Shown here: one piece after another, positions 26,154 through 35,025 of the stretch | How positions within the stretch are numbered: the first letter of the stretch is position 1 | Layout: each line of letters begins with the position of its first letter | Assembly: GCA_021779665.1 (NCBI GenBank) | Contig: JAJYAG010000018.1 | Coordinates: forward strand, 1 to 60,598 | DNA: 60,598 nucleotides | Direction: 5' to 3' | DNA from: Bacteroidota bacterium | GTDB taxonomy: Bacteria > Bacteroidota > Bacteroidia > Bacteroidales > JAAUTT01 | The notes under the pieces: generated by a model | Database searches by the model: none | What the model saw: only the letters and a program-made list of their open reading frames with translations | Told to the model about the DNA's origin: nothing | Program-made: the position numbers and the translations under genes

Positions 26154-28364
26154 ATGAGAAATTTTGTGGACTTTAGGTCAGAAAGATCCATATGGAAAAT
26201 TTTCCTCTTCTTGATTGTTTGTCTTCTTTTTCCCAATCCTGGTAAGGCTCAATATTCTTTTTCTGCCGTAAAAGGTATTTTTACCCCGTTGACTAATGGT
26301 ACACCGGTTAACAGCATTCAAAGATACAGCTCTTTAAGCGGAACTATCGATATCGGATTTACTTTTAAATTCAACGGCCACCCTTACGATCGGCTCAAAG
26401 CATCGGCCAGTGGTTTCATTACCTTCAAAAAATTCCCAACGTGGGATGGAATGGACTCATCAGTTATCGCTCCCTTAGGTTTTAATGCTTTGTCGGGCGA
26501 AAAGGGCACTGCTTCCTATAAAACAGAAGGAGATACTCCGAATCGTGTTTTTACTTTCGAATGGCTTAACTGGAAATGGGACTGGGATGCTGCTCAGCCA
26601 GGTATCTCGTTTCAGGTGAAGCTTTACGAAACCACCAACCGCATCGAATTCATTTACAGGCAGGAGGCAGGAGAATTAAATAAGCCTTTCGCTCGCATAG
26701 GATTAATGTTTCAGCAAACAGGAAAAAGTATGTTTTTGTCGGATGCCGGCGAAAATCCCAAAGCTTACAGCAATGTAGCCTACTATGTTTATCAAAAGCC
26801 TGCCACTGGTCAGATTTACCGTTTCGACGAATTAATCCTTCCTGAACCAGCCAACCATGTAACGAATTTTGTTAACGATAAATCCGGGGTTGTATCTCTG
26901 AAATGGACCGATTCGCGTGGAGAAACGCTTCCCGACAGGTATCTTATACTTGTATCCGACAAAAGTTTTGAGGATATAAATGAACCTGTGGATGGAACAG
27001 AAATTGGCAAGGATTTGAATTTGATGGATGGAAAGGGCGCAGCTTATGTGGATTACGGGATACAAAAATTTTCAGGCTTTTCGGAGTTAAAGGTGAACTC
27101 CACCTACTATTTTAAAATCTATCCTGTAAGCAATTATTTTTTCTATACCAATTATAAAACAGAAGGTAATGTTGCCCAGCTGAAAATAAACACATCAATT
27201 GATTTAGCAACTGTAACAGTCAATATTTCCGAATCGGTTATTCAAAATACCAGCACTGATATTCAGTACAGTTTAAATTCAACAGATGGTAAAAATGGCA
27301 ATTGGACTGATTGTGATCCTGTTAAAACCCTGGTTGATTTTAAGACCGGGGGCTACGACCTGTGGGTGAGACAAAAAAGTGATGTTTCCAATAAATTGTT
27401 ATTGATGACGGTGGCTCCCCAGTTAGCTGCACCTCTTTTTAGTATCAATTTTATGGAAGAAACCACGGTTGAAAATATTCCTGGTAATGTCGAATATTCA
27501 TTCAACTTGGAAATGAATCCTGGAAATAAAGGTAAGGACTCGCCTGTAGCTCTTTTCCCGGGAAATGCAATTTACTTCAGAACGGCTGCTACTAGTATTG
27601 CTGTTGCTTCTGCAGTCCAAACTCTTTTAGTTCCGTCACGGCCAAATATTCCGGCTATTACCGTTGATTTTGCTTCTGAAAAAACCCGGCAACCCATTCC
27701 TGCCAGCATAGAATATGCATCAGCTATTGATATGAAAAATCCGGAGAATGGTTCTGGAGATTTTATCAAAATTACACCTGATGCAACAGTTTTTTTCAGG
27801 TATAAAGCAAGTCCTGCCTCATTTAAATCGGAGATTCAGACTTTAATAATCCCCCCACGTCCGGATTCTCCCAAAAACATTGTTGTGAACGATTCGTCGG
27901 ATTTATTCAACTGGGATCTGGTTAATGGTTATCCAAATGCGGGCGATTACGAATATTCGACCGATAATGGCATAACATGGAGTGTCTGTTCATCAAGGCC
28001 TTTTTCAGTAGGAAATATATCAATAGGAGAGGGAAACCTGCATCTTAGGGTAAAATTTTCATCATCTAATTTTACCGGGAATTCAGTAAAATCGAAAGAG
28101 CCTTTCACCGTTCGTACCGGGGTTTTAAATCTGGATGCTTCCAATATAAAGCTTTACCCAAATCCTGCAACCGAAAATATTTATCTGGAGAATTTACCGC
28201 AGGGCTCTATTATTTCTGTTTTGAATAGTAGCGGTAAAGTAGTGATTCAGATTAAAGCTGATTCAGAAAAGGTTATTATCCCATTTAATCTTTTGAGTGG
28301 ACTATGGGTTATTAAAGTAAAAACTCCTAAGCAGGAATATCAGTCCAAGCTGCTAAAGCTTTAA
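26154..28364 (+). CDS. T9SS-secreted paralogue of the giant protein, without propellers
   Basis: 736 residues from ATG 26154, chosen because it gives a signal peptide ending near NPGKAQ; the frame is open to 26091. The N-terminal domain (QYSFSAVKGIFTPL, ...FEWLNWKWDWDAAQPGISFQVKLYETTNRIEFIYR) aligns with that of the giant protein. The same Fn3-like segment follows (PDRYLILVSDKSF), then two copies of the ~73-residue repeat (APLFSINFMEETTVENIP..., IPAITVDFASEKTRQPIP...), a YEYSTDNG module, and a T9SS sorting domain (LYPNPATENIYLENLP, ending YQSKLLKL). There are no FG-GAP repeats. It looks like the same scaffold with the propeller section absent. Confidence 0.88.
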   Translation: MRNFVDFRSERSIWKIFLFLIVCLLFPNPGKAQYSFSAVKGIFTPLTNGTPVNSIQRYSSLSGTIDIGFTFKFNGHPYDRLKASASGFITFKKFPTWDGMDSSVIAPLGFNALSGEKGTASYKTEGDTPNRVFTFEWLNWKWDWDAAQPGISFQVKLYETTNRIEFIYRQEAGELNKPFARIGLMFQQTGKSMFLSDAGENPKAYSNVAYYVYQKPATGQIYRFDELILPEPANHVTNFVNDKSGVVSLKWTDSRGETLPDRYLILVSDKSFEDINEPVDGTEIGKDLNLMDGKGAAYVDYGIQKFSGFSELKVNSTYYFKIYPVSNYFFYTNYKTEGNVAQLKINTSIDLATVTVNISESVIQNTSTDIQYSLNSTDGKNGNWTDCDPVKTLVDFKTGGYDLWVRQKSDVSNKLLLMTVAPQLAAPLFSINFMEETTVENIPGNVEYSFNLEMNPGNKGKDSPVALFPGNAIYFRTAATSIAVASAVQTLLVPSRPNIPAITVDFASEKTRQPIPASIEYASAIDMKNPENGSGDFIKITPDATVFFRYKASPASFKSEIQTLIIPPRPDSPKNIVVNDSSDLFNWDLVNGYPNAGDYEYSTDNGITWSVCSSRPFSVGNISIGEGNLHLRVKFSSSNFTGNSVKSKEPFTVRTGVLNLDASNIKLYPNPATENIYLENLPQGSIISVLNSSGKVVIQIKADSEKVIIPFNLLSGLWVIKVKTPKQEYQSKLLKL

Positions 28365-28418
28365 AATTTCTTCATTCAGTTTATCTTTATAGTTACTATC
28401 TTATTGATATTCAAATAT

Positions 28419-28465
28419 AAAAGTTATTTAGTTTTTGTATTCTAAACAAAATCTAAATAACTTTT
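28419..28465 (+). terminator. Long AT-rich stem-loop
   Basis: Perfect 13-base arms (AAAAGTTATTTAG / CTAAATAACTTTT) enclose a 21-base loop and are followed by GTTTG. It lies 54 bases after the stop of the secreted paralogue and before the nuo promoter. A terminator is likely; the low GC makes it less certain. Confidence 0.5.
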
Positions 28466-28577
28466 GTTTGATTATGAGCATTAAACACCTGTTCAACAGT
28501 AAGGTTTAAGAAAATAGCCTTTTAAAATTCGATTTTAATTTTTAAATTTAGGAAATGGTTTAAAAAAAATAGTGTTA

Positions 28578-28611
28578 TTTGAATAACAATAGGTTTTTTA
28601 AAGTAAATTTG
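28578..28611 (+). promoter_or_regulatory. nuo operon promoter (TTTG-N22-TAAATTTG)
   Basis: TTTG at 28578-28581 and TAAATTTG at 28604-28611, 22 bases apart, match the phylum's -33/-7 consensus. The box ends 20 bases before the nuoA ATG (28632). The TTTG lies in a small inverted repeat, TTATTTGAATAA. This is the best promoter match in the window and the only one found for the 14-gene operon. Confidence 0.72.
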
Positions 28612-28631
28612 CGCCTTTATTTTTATTGCAT

Positions 28632-29015
28632 ATGGAAAATCAAATATCTCCTGTCGACTTTCTTCCGGTAATATTGCAGTTCGGTGTTGCTTTGGCTTTT
28701 GTAGTTGTTGTAATGGCTGTAACTCATATGATTGGATGGAAACGTCGCCGAATCCGCTCTATCCGTAAGGAAGATAATTTTGAATGTGGAATCGAAATAA
28801 AAGGTAATGCCCGTTTCCCTTTTTCAGTAAAATACTTTCTTATTGCAATTTTGTTTGTGCTTTTCGATGTTGAAGTAATTTTCTTTTATCCCTGGGCTGC
28901 CAACTTTAAAAACTTAGGTTGGAACGGTTTTTGGGAGATGATGATTTTCATTGGATTTTTCATGTCGGGGTTTTATTATATCTATAAAAAAGGTGCCCTC
29001 GATTGGAACAAATAA
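28632..29015 (+). CDS. nuoA: NADH-quinone oxidoreductase subunit A
   Basis: 127 residues from ATG 28632 (a TTG two codons earlier is less likely). NuoA/ND3 has three membrane helices: residues about 9-31, 66-86 and 92-115. The conserved loop [40 protein letters not shown] is clear in the translation (key Cys within ECGI, and the acidic FDVEV). It forms part of the quinone-site junction of complex I in the inner membrane. It is the first gene of nuoA-N. The stop is followed by two palindromes before nuoB. Confidence 0.96.
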   Translation: MENQISPVDFLPVILQFGVALAFVVVVMAVTHMIGWKRRRIRSIRKEDNFECGIEIKGNARFPFSVKYFLIAILFVLFDVEVIFFYPWAANFKNLGWNGFWEMMIFIGFFMSGFYYIYKKGALDWNK

Positions 29016-29024
29016 TGCAGCGGT

Positions 29025-29106
29025 ATTGTTATTGCAATAACAATGAAATGGGGTGGAGTGGAATGAATGGAAGAGACGCAATGCATTGCGTCCCCACAGT
29101 AAAACC
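29025..29106. repeat. Palindromic repeats in nuoA-nuoB spacer
   Basis: 29025-29044 is a perfect 20-base palindrome (ATTGTTATTG and its complement). 29075-29092 is a perfect 18-base palindrome with GACGCA...TGCGTC ends, followed by CCCCAC. The second is the same family as the element at 36759-36806 in the nuoI-nuoJ spacer. Confidence 0.75.
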
Positions 29107-29140
29107 CTCCACAATAACAGGAATGAATAAATTTAATATT

Positions 29141-29707
29141 ATGGAAAAACCAAAATATAATATAGCAGAACCACCGGAAGGATACGCCCAACCGGGGTTA
29201 TTTGCCACCACACTCGATAAGGTGATTGGGTTGGCAAGAGCAAATTCATTATGGCCATTGCCTTTTGCCACTTCTTGTTGTGGCATTGAGTTTATGGCTA
29301 CCATGGGCGCTCATTACGATTTAGGCCGGTTTGGATCCGAGCGTATGAGCTTTTCTCCCCGTCAGGCGGACATGCTCATGGTAATGGGAACTATTGCCAA
29401 AAAAATGGCTCCTGTGGTACAACAGGTTTACGAACAAATGGCAGAGCCACGCTGGGTCCTGGCTGTAGGAGCCTGTGCTACCAGTGGAGGTATTTTCGAT
29501 ACCTACAGCGTTTTACAGGGTATCGACCGGATTGTTCCGGTTGATGTTTATGTACCGGGATGTCCGCCGCGTCCGGAGCAAATCCTCGATGGTGTGCTGA
29601 AACTCCAGGAACTGGTTAAAAACGAACCGCTCCGCAGGAGATATTCGCCCGAGTACAGACAATTACTCGAAAGATACGGAATTGAAACAGTAAAAGTAGG
29701 GGATTAG
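29141..29707 (+). CDS. nuoB: NADH-quinone oxidoreductase subunit B
   Basis: 188 residues from ATG 29141 (ATG 29123 also possible). The open frame extends upstream to 29003, but that part translates palindromic repeat DNA and is not protein. NuoB carries cluster N2, which passes electrons to quinone. Its ligands are seen as the vicinal pair in [11 protein letters not shown], the Cys in [10 protein letters not shown] and the one in [15 protein letters not shown] soluble subunit at the base of the peripheral arm. The [17 protein letters not shown] segment is also typical. Confidence 0.96.
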   Translation: MEKPKYNIAEPPEGYAQPGLFATTLDKVIGLARANSLWPLPFATSCCGIEFMATMGAHYDLGRFGSERMSFSPRQADMLMVMGTIAKKMAPVVQQVYEQMAEPRWVLAVGACATSGGIFDTYSVLQGIDRIVPVDVYVPGCPPRPEQILDGVLKLQELVKNEPLRRRYSPEYRQLLERYGIETVKVGD

Positions 29708-29855
29708 TAATTAGGGGTTTAAGCTTTAGGAAATACAGAAAGATTGGCCGTAAAACTAAAGCCTAATTCCCTAAACCCTAAAAACCTAAAGAATAAATAG
29801 GCGGTTTTATGTATTTAGCTAAACCCTAAATACCTAAAACCTAAAAACCTAAATA
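29708..29855. repeat. Degenerate CCTAAA phrase spacer, nuoB-nuoC
   Basis: 148 bases built from variants of CCTAAA/CCCTAAA (right part) and their complement TTTAGG (left part), so the spacer is a long imperfect inverted repeat. No reading frame of note. It lies inside the operon. Confidence 0.55.
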
Positions 29856-30344
29856 ATGACAAACGAAGAGGTACTCAAAAAATTCCAGGAAAGGTTTGCC
29901 ACTGTTGAAACTACGGCAGGCGAGCCTTATGGTATGCTGACGCTTGAAGTTGATTCGGCATACATTCACGATGCAATTGCCTGGTTCAGGGATACGATGA
30001 ATTTTAATTTTTTGACCGATTTATGCGGTATTCATTATCCCGATAAAGGAAAAGCTTTAGGGGTAATTTACCACATGCACAATCTGCAGGATAATTTCAG
30101 AATAAGGTTAAAAACCTTTGTGCCTGTTGAAAATCCTCATGTTCCCACGGTAACCGATCTTTTTTCGTCGGCTAATTGGATGGAGCGGGAGACATACGAT
30201 TTCTTCGGGATTATATTCGACAGTCATCCAAATCTGAAACGCATTTTGAATGTGGACTACCTCGATTATTACCCCATGCGCAAAGAATATCCGCTGGAGG
30301 ATCCTACCAGGGAAGATAAGGTGGACAGCTATTTTGGGAGATAA
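29856..30344 (+). CDS. nuoC: NADH-quinone oxidoreductase subunit C
   Basis: 162 residues, NuoC/30-kDa subunit family, here a separate gene rather than fused to NuoD. FLTDLCGIHYPDKG, the hydrophobic FRIRLKTFVP strand and the signature NWMERETYDFFGIIFDSHPNLKRIL are all present, with the C-terminal MRKEYPLEDPTREDK. It helps build the quinone-reducing module of the peripheral arm together with NuoB and NuoD. It lies between two repeat-filled spacers. Confidence 0.96.
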   Translation: MTNEEVLKKFQERFATVETTAGEPYGMLTLEVDSAYIHDAIAWFRDTMNFNFLTDLCGIHYPDKGKALGVIYHMHNLQDNFRIRLKTFVPVENPHVPTVTDLFSSANWMERETYDFFGIIFDSHPNLKRILNVDYLDYYPMRKEYPLEDPTREDKVDSYFGR

Positions 30345-30476
30345 TTCAAGTATCTAGTAGCTAGACGCTAGTAACTAGACAATATAATTAAGATAAAAGT
30401 TCTTTTGAAAAATAAATGAAAAGTCGCCTGGCTGTTAGTCTAAATACTAACTACTAGGTACTTGATACTTAAAACA
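30345..30476. repeat. Degenerate inverted phrase spacer, nuoC-nuoD
   Basis: The left end reads AAGTATCTAGTAGCTAGACG and the right end the near complement (CTACTAGGTACTTGATACTT), with short near-copies of CTAGTAGCTAG in between. It forms a long imperfect inverted repeat ending at the nuoD start codon. Confidence 0.55.
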
Positions 30477-31682
30477 ATGAACGAAAACTATACAGTAATA
30501 CATCCTGAGGATATTGATAAGCAATATACCACGCTGAACCTGGGGCCTACGCACCCGGCAACGCATGGTATCTTTCAGAATGTGCTTACCATGGATGGTG
30601 AAAAGGTGATCGACTCGGAGCAAACCATCGGTTACATTCACCGGGCATTTGAAAAGATAGCCGAGCACCGGCCTTATTATCAGATCACTCCGTTGACCGA
30701 CCGTTTGAACTATTGTTCGTCGCCGATCAACAACATTGGCTACCAGCTTACGGTTGAAAAACTGTTGGGTATCAAAACCAATAAGCGCATTGACTACATG
30801 CGGGTGATTATTATGGAATTGGCGCGTATTGCCGACCACTTGGTTTGCAACAGTGTAATTGGAGTGGATACCGGAGCTTTAACAGGCTTTGTATACATTT
30901 TCCAGGAACGCGAGTTTATCTATGAAATATACGAGGAAATGTGCGGAGCACGCTTAACGACCAATATTGGGCGTATCGGCGGTTTCGAACGCGATTTCTC
31001 TCCAAAGGTGATCGAAAAGATCCGCGAATTTATAAAACGCTTCGAAAAAGCATTGATCGAATTCGAGAACCTGCTTTTGCGGAACCGCATTTTTATGGAT
31101 CGTACCATCAAAGTTGGCCCGATAAGTGCAGAAAGGGCAATTTCTTATGGATTCACAGGCCCAAATCTGCGTGCTGCAGGAGTCGACTACGATGTGCGGG
31201 TTTTCTCGCCATATTGTTCTTACGAAGACTTCGATTTCATCATTCCTGTTGGAACGCATGGCGATACTTACGACCGTTTCTGCGTGCGTCAGACCGAGAT
31301 GTGGGAGTCGCTCAAGATCATCAAAGCTGCGCTAGAAAACCTTCCGGAAGGAAAACATCTGGTAGACGATCCGTATGTGGTACTTCCCGAAAAGGAAAAG
31401 GTTTACAGCAAAATGGAAGCGCTTATTTACCACTTTAAAATAGTAATGGGCGAAATTGACGCTCCCAAAGGAGAAGTATATCACTCGGTAGAAGGTGGAA
31501 ATGGCGAACTGGGCTTTTACCTGGTGAGCGAAGGGGAAAGATCTCCTTTCCGGTTGCACTTCCGCAGACCTTGTTTTATTTATTATCAGGCATATCCTGA
31601 GATGATCCGCGGCGGAATGCTTTCCGATGCCATCATTACCATGAGTAGCATGAATGTGATTGCCGGGGAGCTGGATTGTTGA
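30477..31682 (+). CDS. nuoD: NADH-quinone oxidoreductase subunit D
   Basis: 401 residues from ATG 30477; a TTG five codons upstream belongs to the repeat. This is the 49-kDa subunit family. LNLGPTHPATHGIFQN near the N-terminus holds the quinone-cavity His residues. Further family marks are IGYIHRAFEKIAEHRPYYQITPLTDRLNY, IGRIGGFERDF, and the C-terminal RPCFIYYQAYPEMIRGGMLSDAIITMSSMNVIAGELDC, in which the family usually ends D-R. Here the last two residues are Asp-Cys. It forms the quinone site with NuoB. Confidence 0.96.
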   Translation: MNENYTVIHPEDIDKQYTTLNLGPTHPATHGIFQNVLTMDGEKVIDSEQTIGYIHRAFEKIAEHRPYYQITPLTDRLNYCSSPINNIGYQLTVEKLLGIKTNKRIDYMRVIIMELARIADHLVCNSVIGVDTGALTGFVYIFQEREFIYEIYEEMCGARLTTNIGRIGGFERDFSPKVIEKIREFIKRFEKALIEFENLLLRNRIFMDRTIKVGPISAERAISYGFTGPNLRAAGVDYDVRVFSPYCSYEDFDFIIPVGTHGDTYDRFCVRQTEMWESLKIIKAALENLPEGKHLVDDPYVVLPEKEKVYSKMEALIYHFKIVMGEIDAPKGEVYHSVEGGNGELGFYLVSEGERSPFRLHFRRPCFIYYQAYPEMIRGGMLSDAIITMSSMNVIAGELDC

Positions 31683-31722
31683 AAAGTATGAAATATGGGT
31701 TCTTGGCTCTTTTAAGAAAGCA

Positions 31723-31814
31723 CCTCACCCCCAACCCCTCTCCTGGAGGCGAGGGGAGTAGTGAAGTGCCTGTATTAAAGTCCTTCTCCTTGAGGAGAAG
31801 GATTTAGGATGAGG
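31723..31814 (+). repeat. Dispersed 92-bp element, copy 1 (nuoD-nuoE)
   Basis: It begins CCTCACCCCCAACCCCTCTCC and ends TCCTTCTCCTTGAGGAGAAGG plus ATTTAGGATGAGG. The two ends are complementary-like (CCTCA...TGAGG) and an internal hairpin CTTCTCCT-TGAGGAGAAG is present. Four copies occur in this window, all inside the nuo operon. Confidence 0.85.
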
Positions 31815-31892
31815 CTTTTAATGCAAGTGTTTCATAGTTTATAATTACGATAAACCGTAGATGTCACTTTTTTTATATACTTAATTTTAAAA

Positions 31893-32471
31893 ATGTCACA
31901 AAATATTATACCGCATCATCTATTTGGCAAAGAGGGCAAAGAAGTCCGTTTTTCGGCTGAAACACTCGAAAAGGTTAATAAAATCATTTCGAGGTATCCC
32001 GAAGGACAGAAAAAGTCGGCTCTTCTGCCTGTTCTGCACATTGCCCAGGAAGAATTGGGTGGTCATTTAAGTGTGGATGTGCAGGATTATGTTGCATCGC
32101 TGCTCGGAATTCAGCCTATTGAAGTTTACGAGGTGGCAACATTCTATACACAATATTATCTGGAGAAAGTAGGGAAGTACGTGATCGAAGTTTGTCGCAC
32201 CGGCCCGTGTGCCATTTGCGGCGGCGAGGACATTACCGACTATTTGTCCGAAAAATTAAATATAAAGGACGGAGAAACTACCGCCGACGGACTATTCACT
32301 TTACGTACCGTGGAATGTCTCGGCGCCTGTGGTTATGCTCCTGTAATGCAAATAAATACTGAGTTTTACGAATTTCTTACCAAAGAAAAAATTGATAAGG
32401 CCATCGAAGAACTGCGGCAAAAAGCTAACTTAGATAAACCGAAAGAATCGAAATGGGTAGAAAAATTCTAA
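31893..32471 (+). CDS. nuoE: NADH-quinone oxidoreductase subunit E
   Basis: 192 residues of the 24-kDa thioredoxin-like [2Fe-2S] subunit (cluster N1a). KSALLPVLHIAQEELGGHLS and YEVATFYTQYYLEKVGKY precede the ligand pairs: CRTGPC (C-x4-C) and CLGAC (C-x3-C) in VECLGACGYAPVMQI. There is an extra short Lys-rich C-terminus. Its 3' end overlaps nuoF by 19 bases, the only true overlap in the operon. Part of the NADH-oxidising module. Confidence 0.96.
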   Translation: MSQNIIPHHLFGKEGKEVRFSAETLEKVNKIISRYPEGQKKSALLPVLHIAQEELGGHLSVDVQDYVASLLGIQPIEVYEVATFYTQYYLEKVGKYVIEVCRTGPCAICGGEDITDYLSEKLNIKDGETTADGLFTLRTVECLGACGYAPVMQINTEFYEFLTKEKIDKAIEELRQKANLDKPKESKWVEKF

Positions 32472-33799
32472 CAGATAAAATCGTTATACCGGGCATCAAC
32501 ACCTTTGAGGTTTACAAGAACAACGGAGGTTATGCTGCTGCCACCAAAGCCCTGAAACAAATGACTCCTTCGGAAGTTACCGAAGAGGTTAAGAAATCGG
32601 GCTTGCGGGGAAGGGGAGGAGCCGGCTTCCCGACAGGAATGAAATGGTCGTTTCTCGACCGTACCACTCCCGGCCCGCGCTACCTCGTTTGCAATGCCGA
32701 CGAGAGCGAACCCGGCACATTCAAGGACAGGTACCTCATCGAAAAGATACCGCACCTGCTCGTCGAAGGGCTCATTATTTCAAGTTTTGCCCTGGGGGCT
32801 GAGACCACTTATGTGTATGTTCGTGGCGAATTCAAAACACAAATAGGAATCCTCAGCAAAGCCATCCGCGAAGCCTACGAAAACGGCTTTCTTGGCAAAA
32901 ACATACTAGGAACATCTTATAATTTAGATATATACGTTCACTCCGGCGCAGGTGCTTACATCTGTGGCGAAGAAACAGCCTTGCTCGAGTCGCTCGAAGG
33001 AAAGCGCGGCAATCCCAGGTTAAAACCACCATTTCCGGCGGTGAAAGGTCTTTATGGCCGTCCAACCGTGGTAAACAATGTGGAAACCCTGGCTGCCGTT
33101 GTACCTATAATTAACATAGGGGGCGACGAATATGCAAAAATTGGTATAGGAAAAAGTACAGGCACAAAACTGATTTCGGCCTGCGGAAATATTAACAATC
33201 CGGGGGTTTACGAAATCGAACTTGGTTTGCCTGTCGAAACATTCCTCAACAGCCCCGAATATTGCGGTGGTGTTAAGGGAGGAAAATCTTTGAAGGCCAT
33301 TGTTCCTGGAGGATCTTCTGTACCCATTCTGCCAGCTAATCTTATTTTGAAGACTGCTGCTGGTGAGAACCGTTTAATCACTTACGAATCACTTTCAGAT
33401 GGAGGCTTTGTTTCAGGCAGTATGCTGGGTTCGGGTGGTTTTATTGTGTACGACGAAAATCAGTGCATTGTGCGCAACACCTGGAATTTCACCCGCTTTT
33501 ACCATCACGAAAGTTGCGGACAGTGTTCGCCTTGCCGCGAAGGAACAGGCTGGATGGAGAAGGTGCTTCATCGCCTCGAACATGGAGAGGGTCGCCATAA
33601 GGATATCGACCTGCTTGTAAGTGTAGCCAAACGCATCGAAGGCAATACCATCTGTCCTCTTGGCGACGCTGCTGCATGGCCTGTAGCTGCTGCTATCCGT
33701 CACTTTCGCCACGAGTTTGAATATCATGTGGAAAACCCGGAAATTGTGAAGAATCACAAACATGCTCCGGTGCCTTTGAAGGAAATGGAAAAGGTTTGA
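32453..33799 (+). CDS. nuoF: NADH-quinone oxidoreductase subunit F
   Basis: 448 residues, the NADH- and FMN-binding 51-kDa subunit. GLRGRGGAGFPTGMKWSF is the FMN/NADH glycine-rich loop, CNADESEPGTFKDR and GAGAYICGEETALLESLEGKRG follow as expected, and ESCGQCSPCREGT with a later Cys (NTICPLGDAAAWP) ligates [4Fe-4S] cluster N3. It receives hydride from NADH. Start ATG 32453 lies inside the nuoE end, giving translational coupling. Confidence 0.97.
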   Translation: MGRKILTDKIVIPGINTFEVYKNNGGYAAATKALKQMTPSEVTEEVKKSGLRGRGGAGFPTGMKWSFLDRTTPGPRYLVCNADESEPGTFKDRYLIEKIPHLLVEGLIISSFALGAETTYVYVRGEFKTQIGILSKAIREAYENGFLGKNILGTSYNLDIYVHSGAGAYICGEETALLESLEGKRGNPRLKPPFPAVKGLYGRPTVVNNVETLAAVVPIINIGGDEYAKIGIGKSTGTKLISACGNINNPGVYEIELGLPVETFLNSPEYCGGVKGGKSLKAIVPGGSSVPILPANLILKTAAGENRLITYESLSDGGFVSGSMLGSGGFIVYDENQCIVRNTWNFTRFYHHESCGQCSPCREGTGWMEKVLHRLEHGEGRHKDIDLLVSVAKRIEGNTICPLGDAAAWPVAAAIRHFRHEFEYHVENPEIVKNHKHAPVPLKEMEKV

Positions 33800-33872
33800 T
33801 AGAAGTAAAGTAGTTAATAAGTTAACGAATAAAATATAGAATGGACGAAGTTGTCAGGGATGAAGAATAAGG

Positions 33873-33961
33873 CCTCACCCCAGCCCTCTCCTCAAGGAGA
33901 GGGAGCAGGACAGAGCCTGTATTGAAGTCCTTCTCCTTGAGGAGAAGGATTTAGGATGAGG
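33873..33961 (+). repeat. Dispersed 92-bp element, copy 2 (nuoF-nuoG)
   Basis: Same plan as copy 1: CCTCACCCC...CTCTCCT start, GAGGGAGCAGGA centre, and TCCTTCTCCTTGAGGAGAAG followed by GATTTAGGATGAG. It is flanked on the right (33978-34001) by a CTTACGACTTTCGACTTACGAC phrase repeat just before nuoG. Confidence 0.85.
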
Positions 33962-34010
33962 TGGTGAATTTTTCTTAAGACTTACGACTTTCGACTTACG
34001 ACAAAAAAAC

Positions 34011-34982
34011 ATGCAAGTAACAATAGATAACATAACCATAGAAGTACCCGAGGGTACAACCATATTGCAGGCTGCAAGGATGATTGGCGGTGACGTTGTT
34101 CCTCCTGCAATGTGTTATTTTTCAAAACTGAAAGGATCGGGAGGAAAGTGCCGCACTTGTTTGGTGCGTGTTGCCAAATCTTCGGAGAAAGATCCACGAC
34201 CCATGCCAAAGCTTGTTGCTTCGTGCAGCACGCCTGTTCAACATGGCATGGTGGTCGAAAACTCTACTTCGCAGGAAGTACTTGATACCCGAAAGTCGAT
34301 TGTGGAATTTCTGCTGATCAATCACCCGCTCGATTGTCCTGTTTGTGACCAGGCTGGTGAGTGCGACCTTCAGAACCTGAGCTACGAGCATGGAATTGAA
34401 GCTACCCGTTACGAAGAAGGTCGGCGCGAATTTCCGCAGATTGATATTGGCGAGAATATTAAATTACACATGAACCGTTGCATCCTTTGCTACCGCTGTG
34501 TTTACGCCATCAATCAATTAACAGATGGCCGTGTTCACGGGGTGTTATATCGTGGCGATGCTTCCGAAATATCGACTTTCATTAAAAATTCGGTTGATAA
34601 CGAATTCTCAGGCAACGTGATAGATGTTTGTCCGGTTGGCGCTTTAACCGACCGCACCTTCCGCTTCAAGAGCAGGGTTTGGTTTTTGAAACCGATGGAT
34701 GCCCATAGGGATTGTCCAACCTGCAGCGGCAAAACAGTGCTTTGGATGCATGGAAACGAAATTTACCGTGTTACTTCACGCAAGGATCAATATGCTGAAG
34801 TGGAAGAGTTTATCTGCAACGAATGCCGTTTTGAGAAGAAGGACGTGAACGACTGGGTAGTTGAAGGCCCGAGAAAAATAGACAAAAAATCGGTGATCTC
34901 GGCCAATCATTACGAAATGCTGAAAAAAGCAGCGGTTATCAATCCGGTCAAAAAGGTGATTGTTAAGGAATCGGAAAAGTGA
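34011..34982 (+). CDS. nuoG: NADH-quinone oxidoreductase subunit G, short form
   Basis: 323 residues, versus 700-900 in most NuoG. The N-terminal [2Fe-2S] ferredoxin domain has Cys in AMCYFS, GKCRTC and ASCST (cluster N1b). HPLDCPVCDQAGECD is the H-x3-C-x2-C-x5-C site of N5. CILCYRCVYA with VCPVGAL forms N4. A last segment has two CxxC pairs (DCPTC and CNEC), then the protein ends after about 70 residues, without the molybdopterin-like domain. The stop is followed directly by a repeat and nuoH, with no downstream remnant, so this is a short form and not a frameshift. Confidence 0.92.
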   Translation: MQVTIDNITIEVPEGTTILQAARMIGGDVVPPAMCYFSKLKGSGGKCRTCLVRVAKSSEKDPRPMPKLVASCSTPVQHGMVVENSTSQEVLDTRKSIVEFLLINHPLDCPVCDQAGECDLQNLSYEHGIEATRYEEGRREFPQIDIGENIKLHMNRCILCYRCVYAINQLTDGRVHGVLYRGDASEISTFIKNSVDNEFSGNVIDVCPVGALTDRTFRFKSRVWFLKPMDAHRDCPTCSGKTVLWMHGNEIYRVTSRKDQYAEVEEFICNECRFEKKDVNDWVVEGPRKIDKKSVISANHYEMLKKAAVINPVKKVIVKESEK

Positions 34983-35025
34983 AAATAGTTAATTAGGTGC
35001 TTAGAAGATGAAATGCTTTTCAATA

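Noticed and set aside
29003-29140. Longer N-terminus for NuoB.
   Set aside because: The extra codons translate two palindromes and do not resemble NuoB; the family begins near MEKPKYN.
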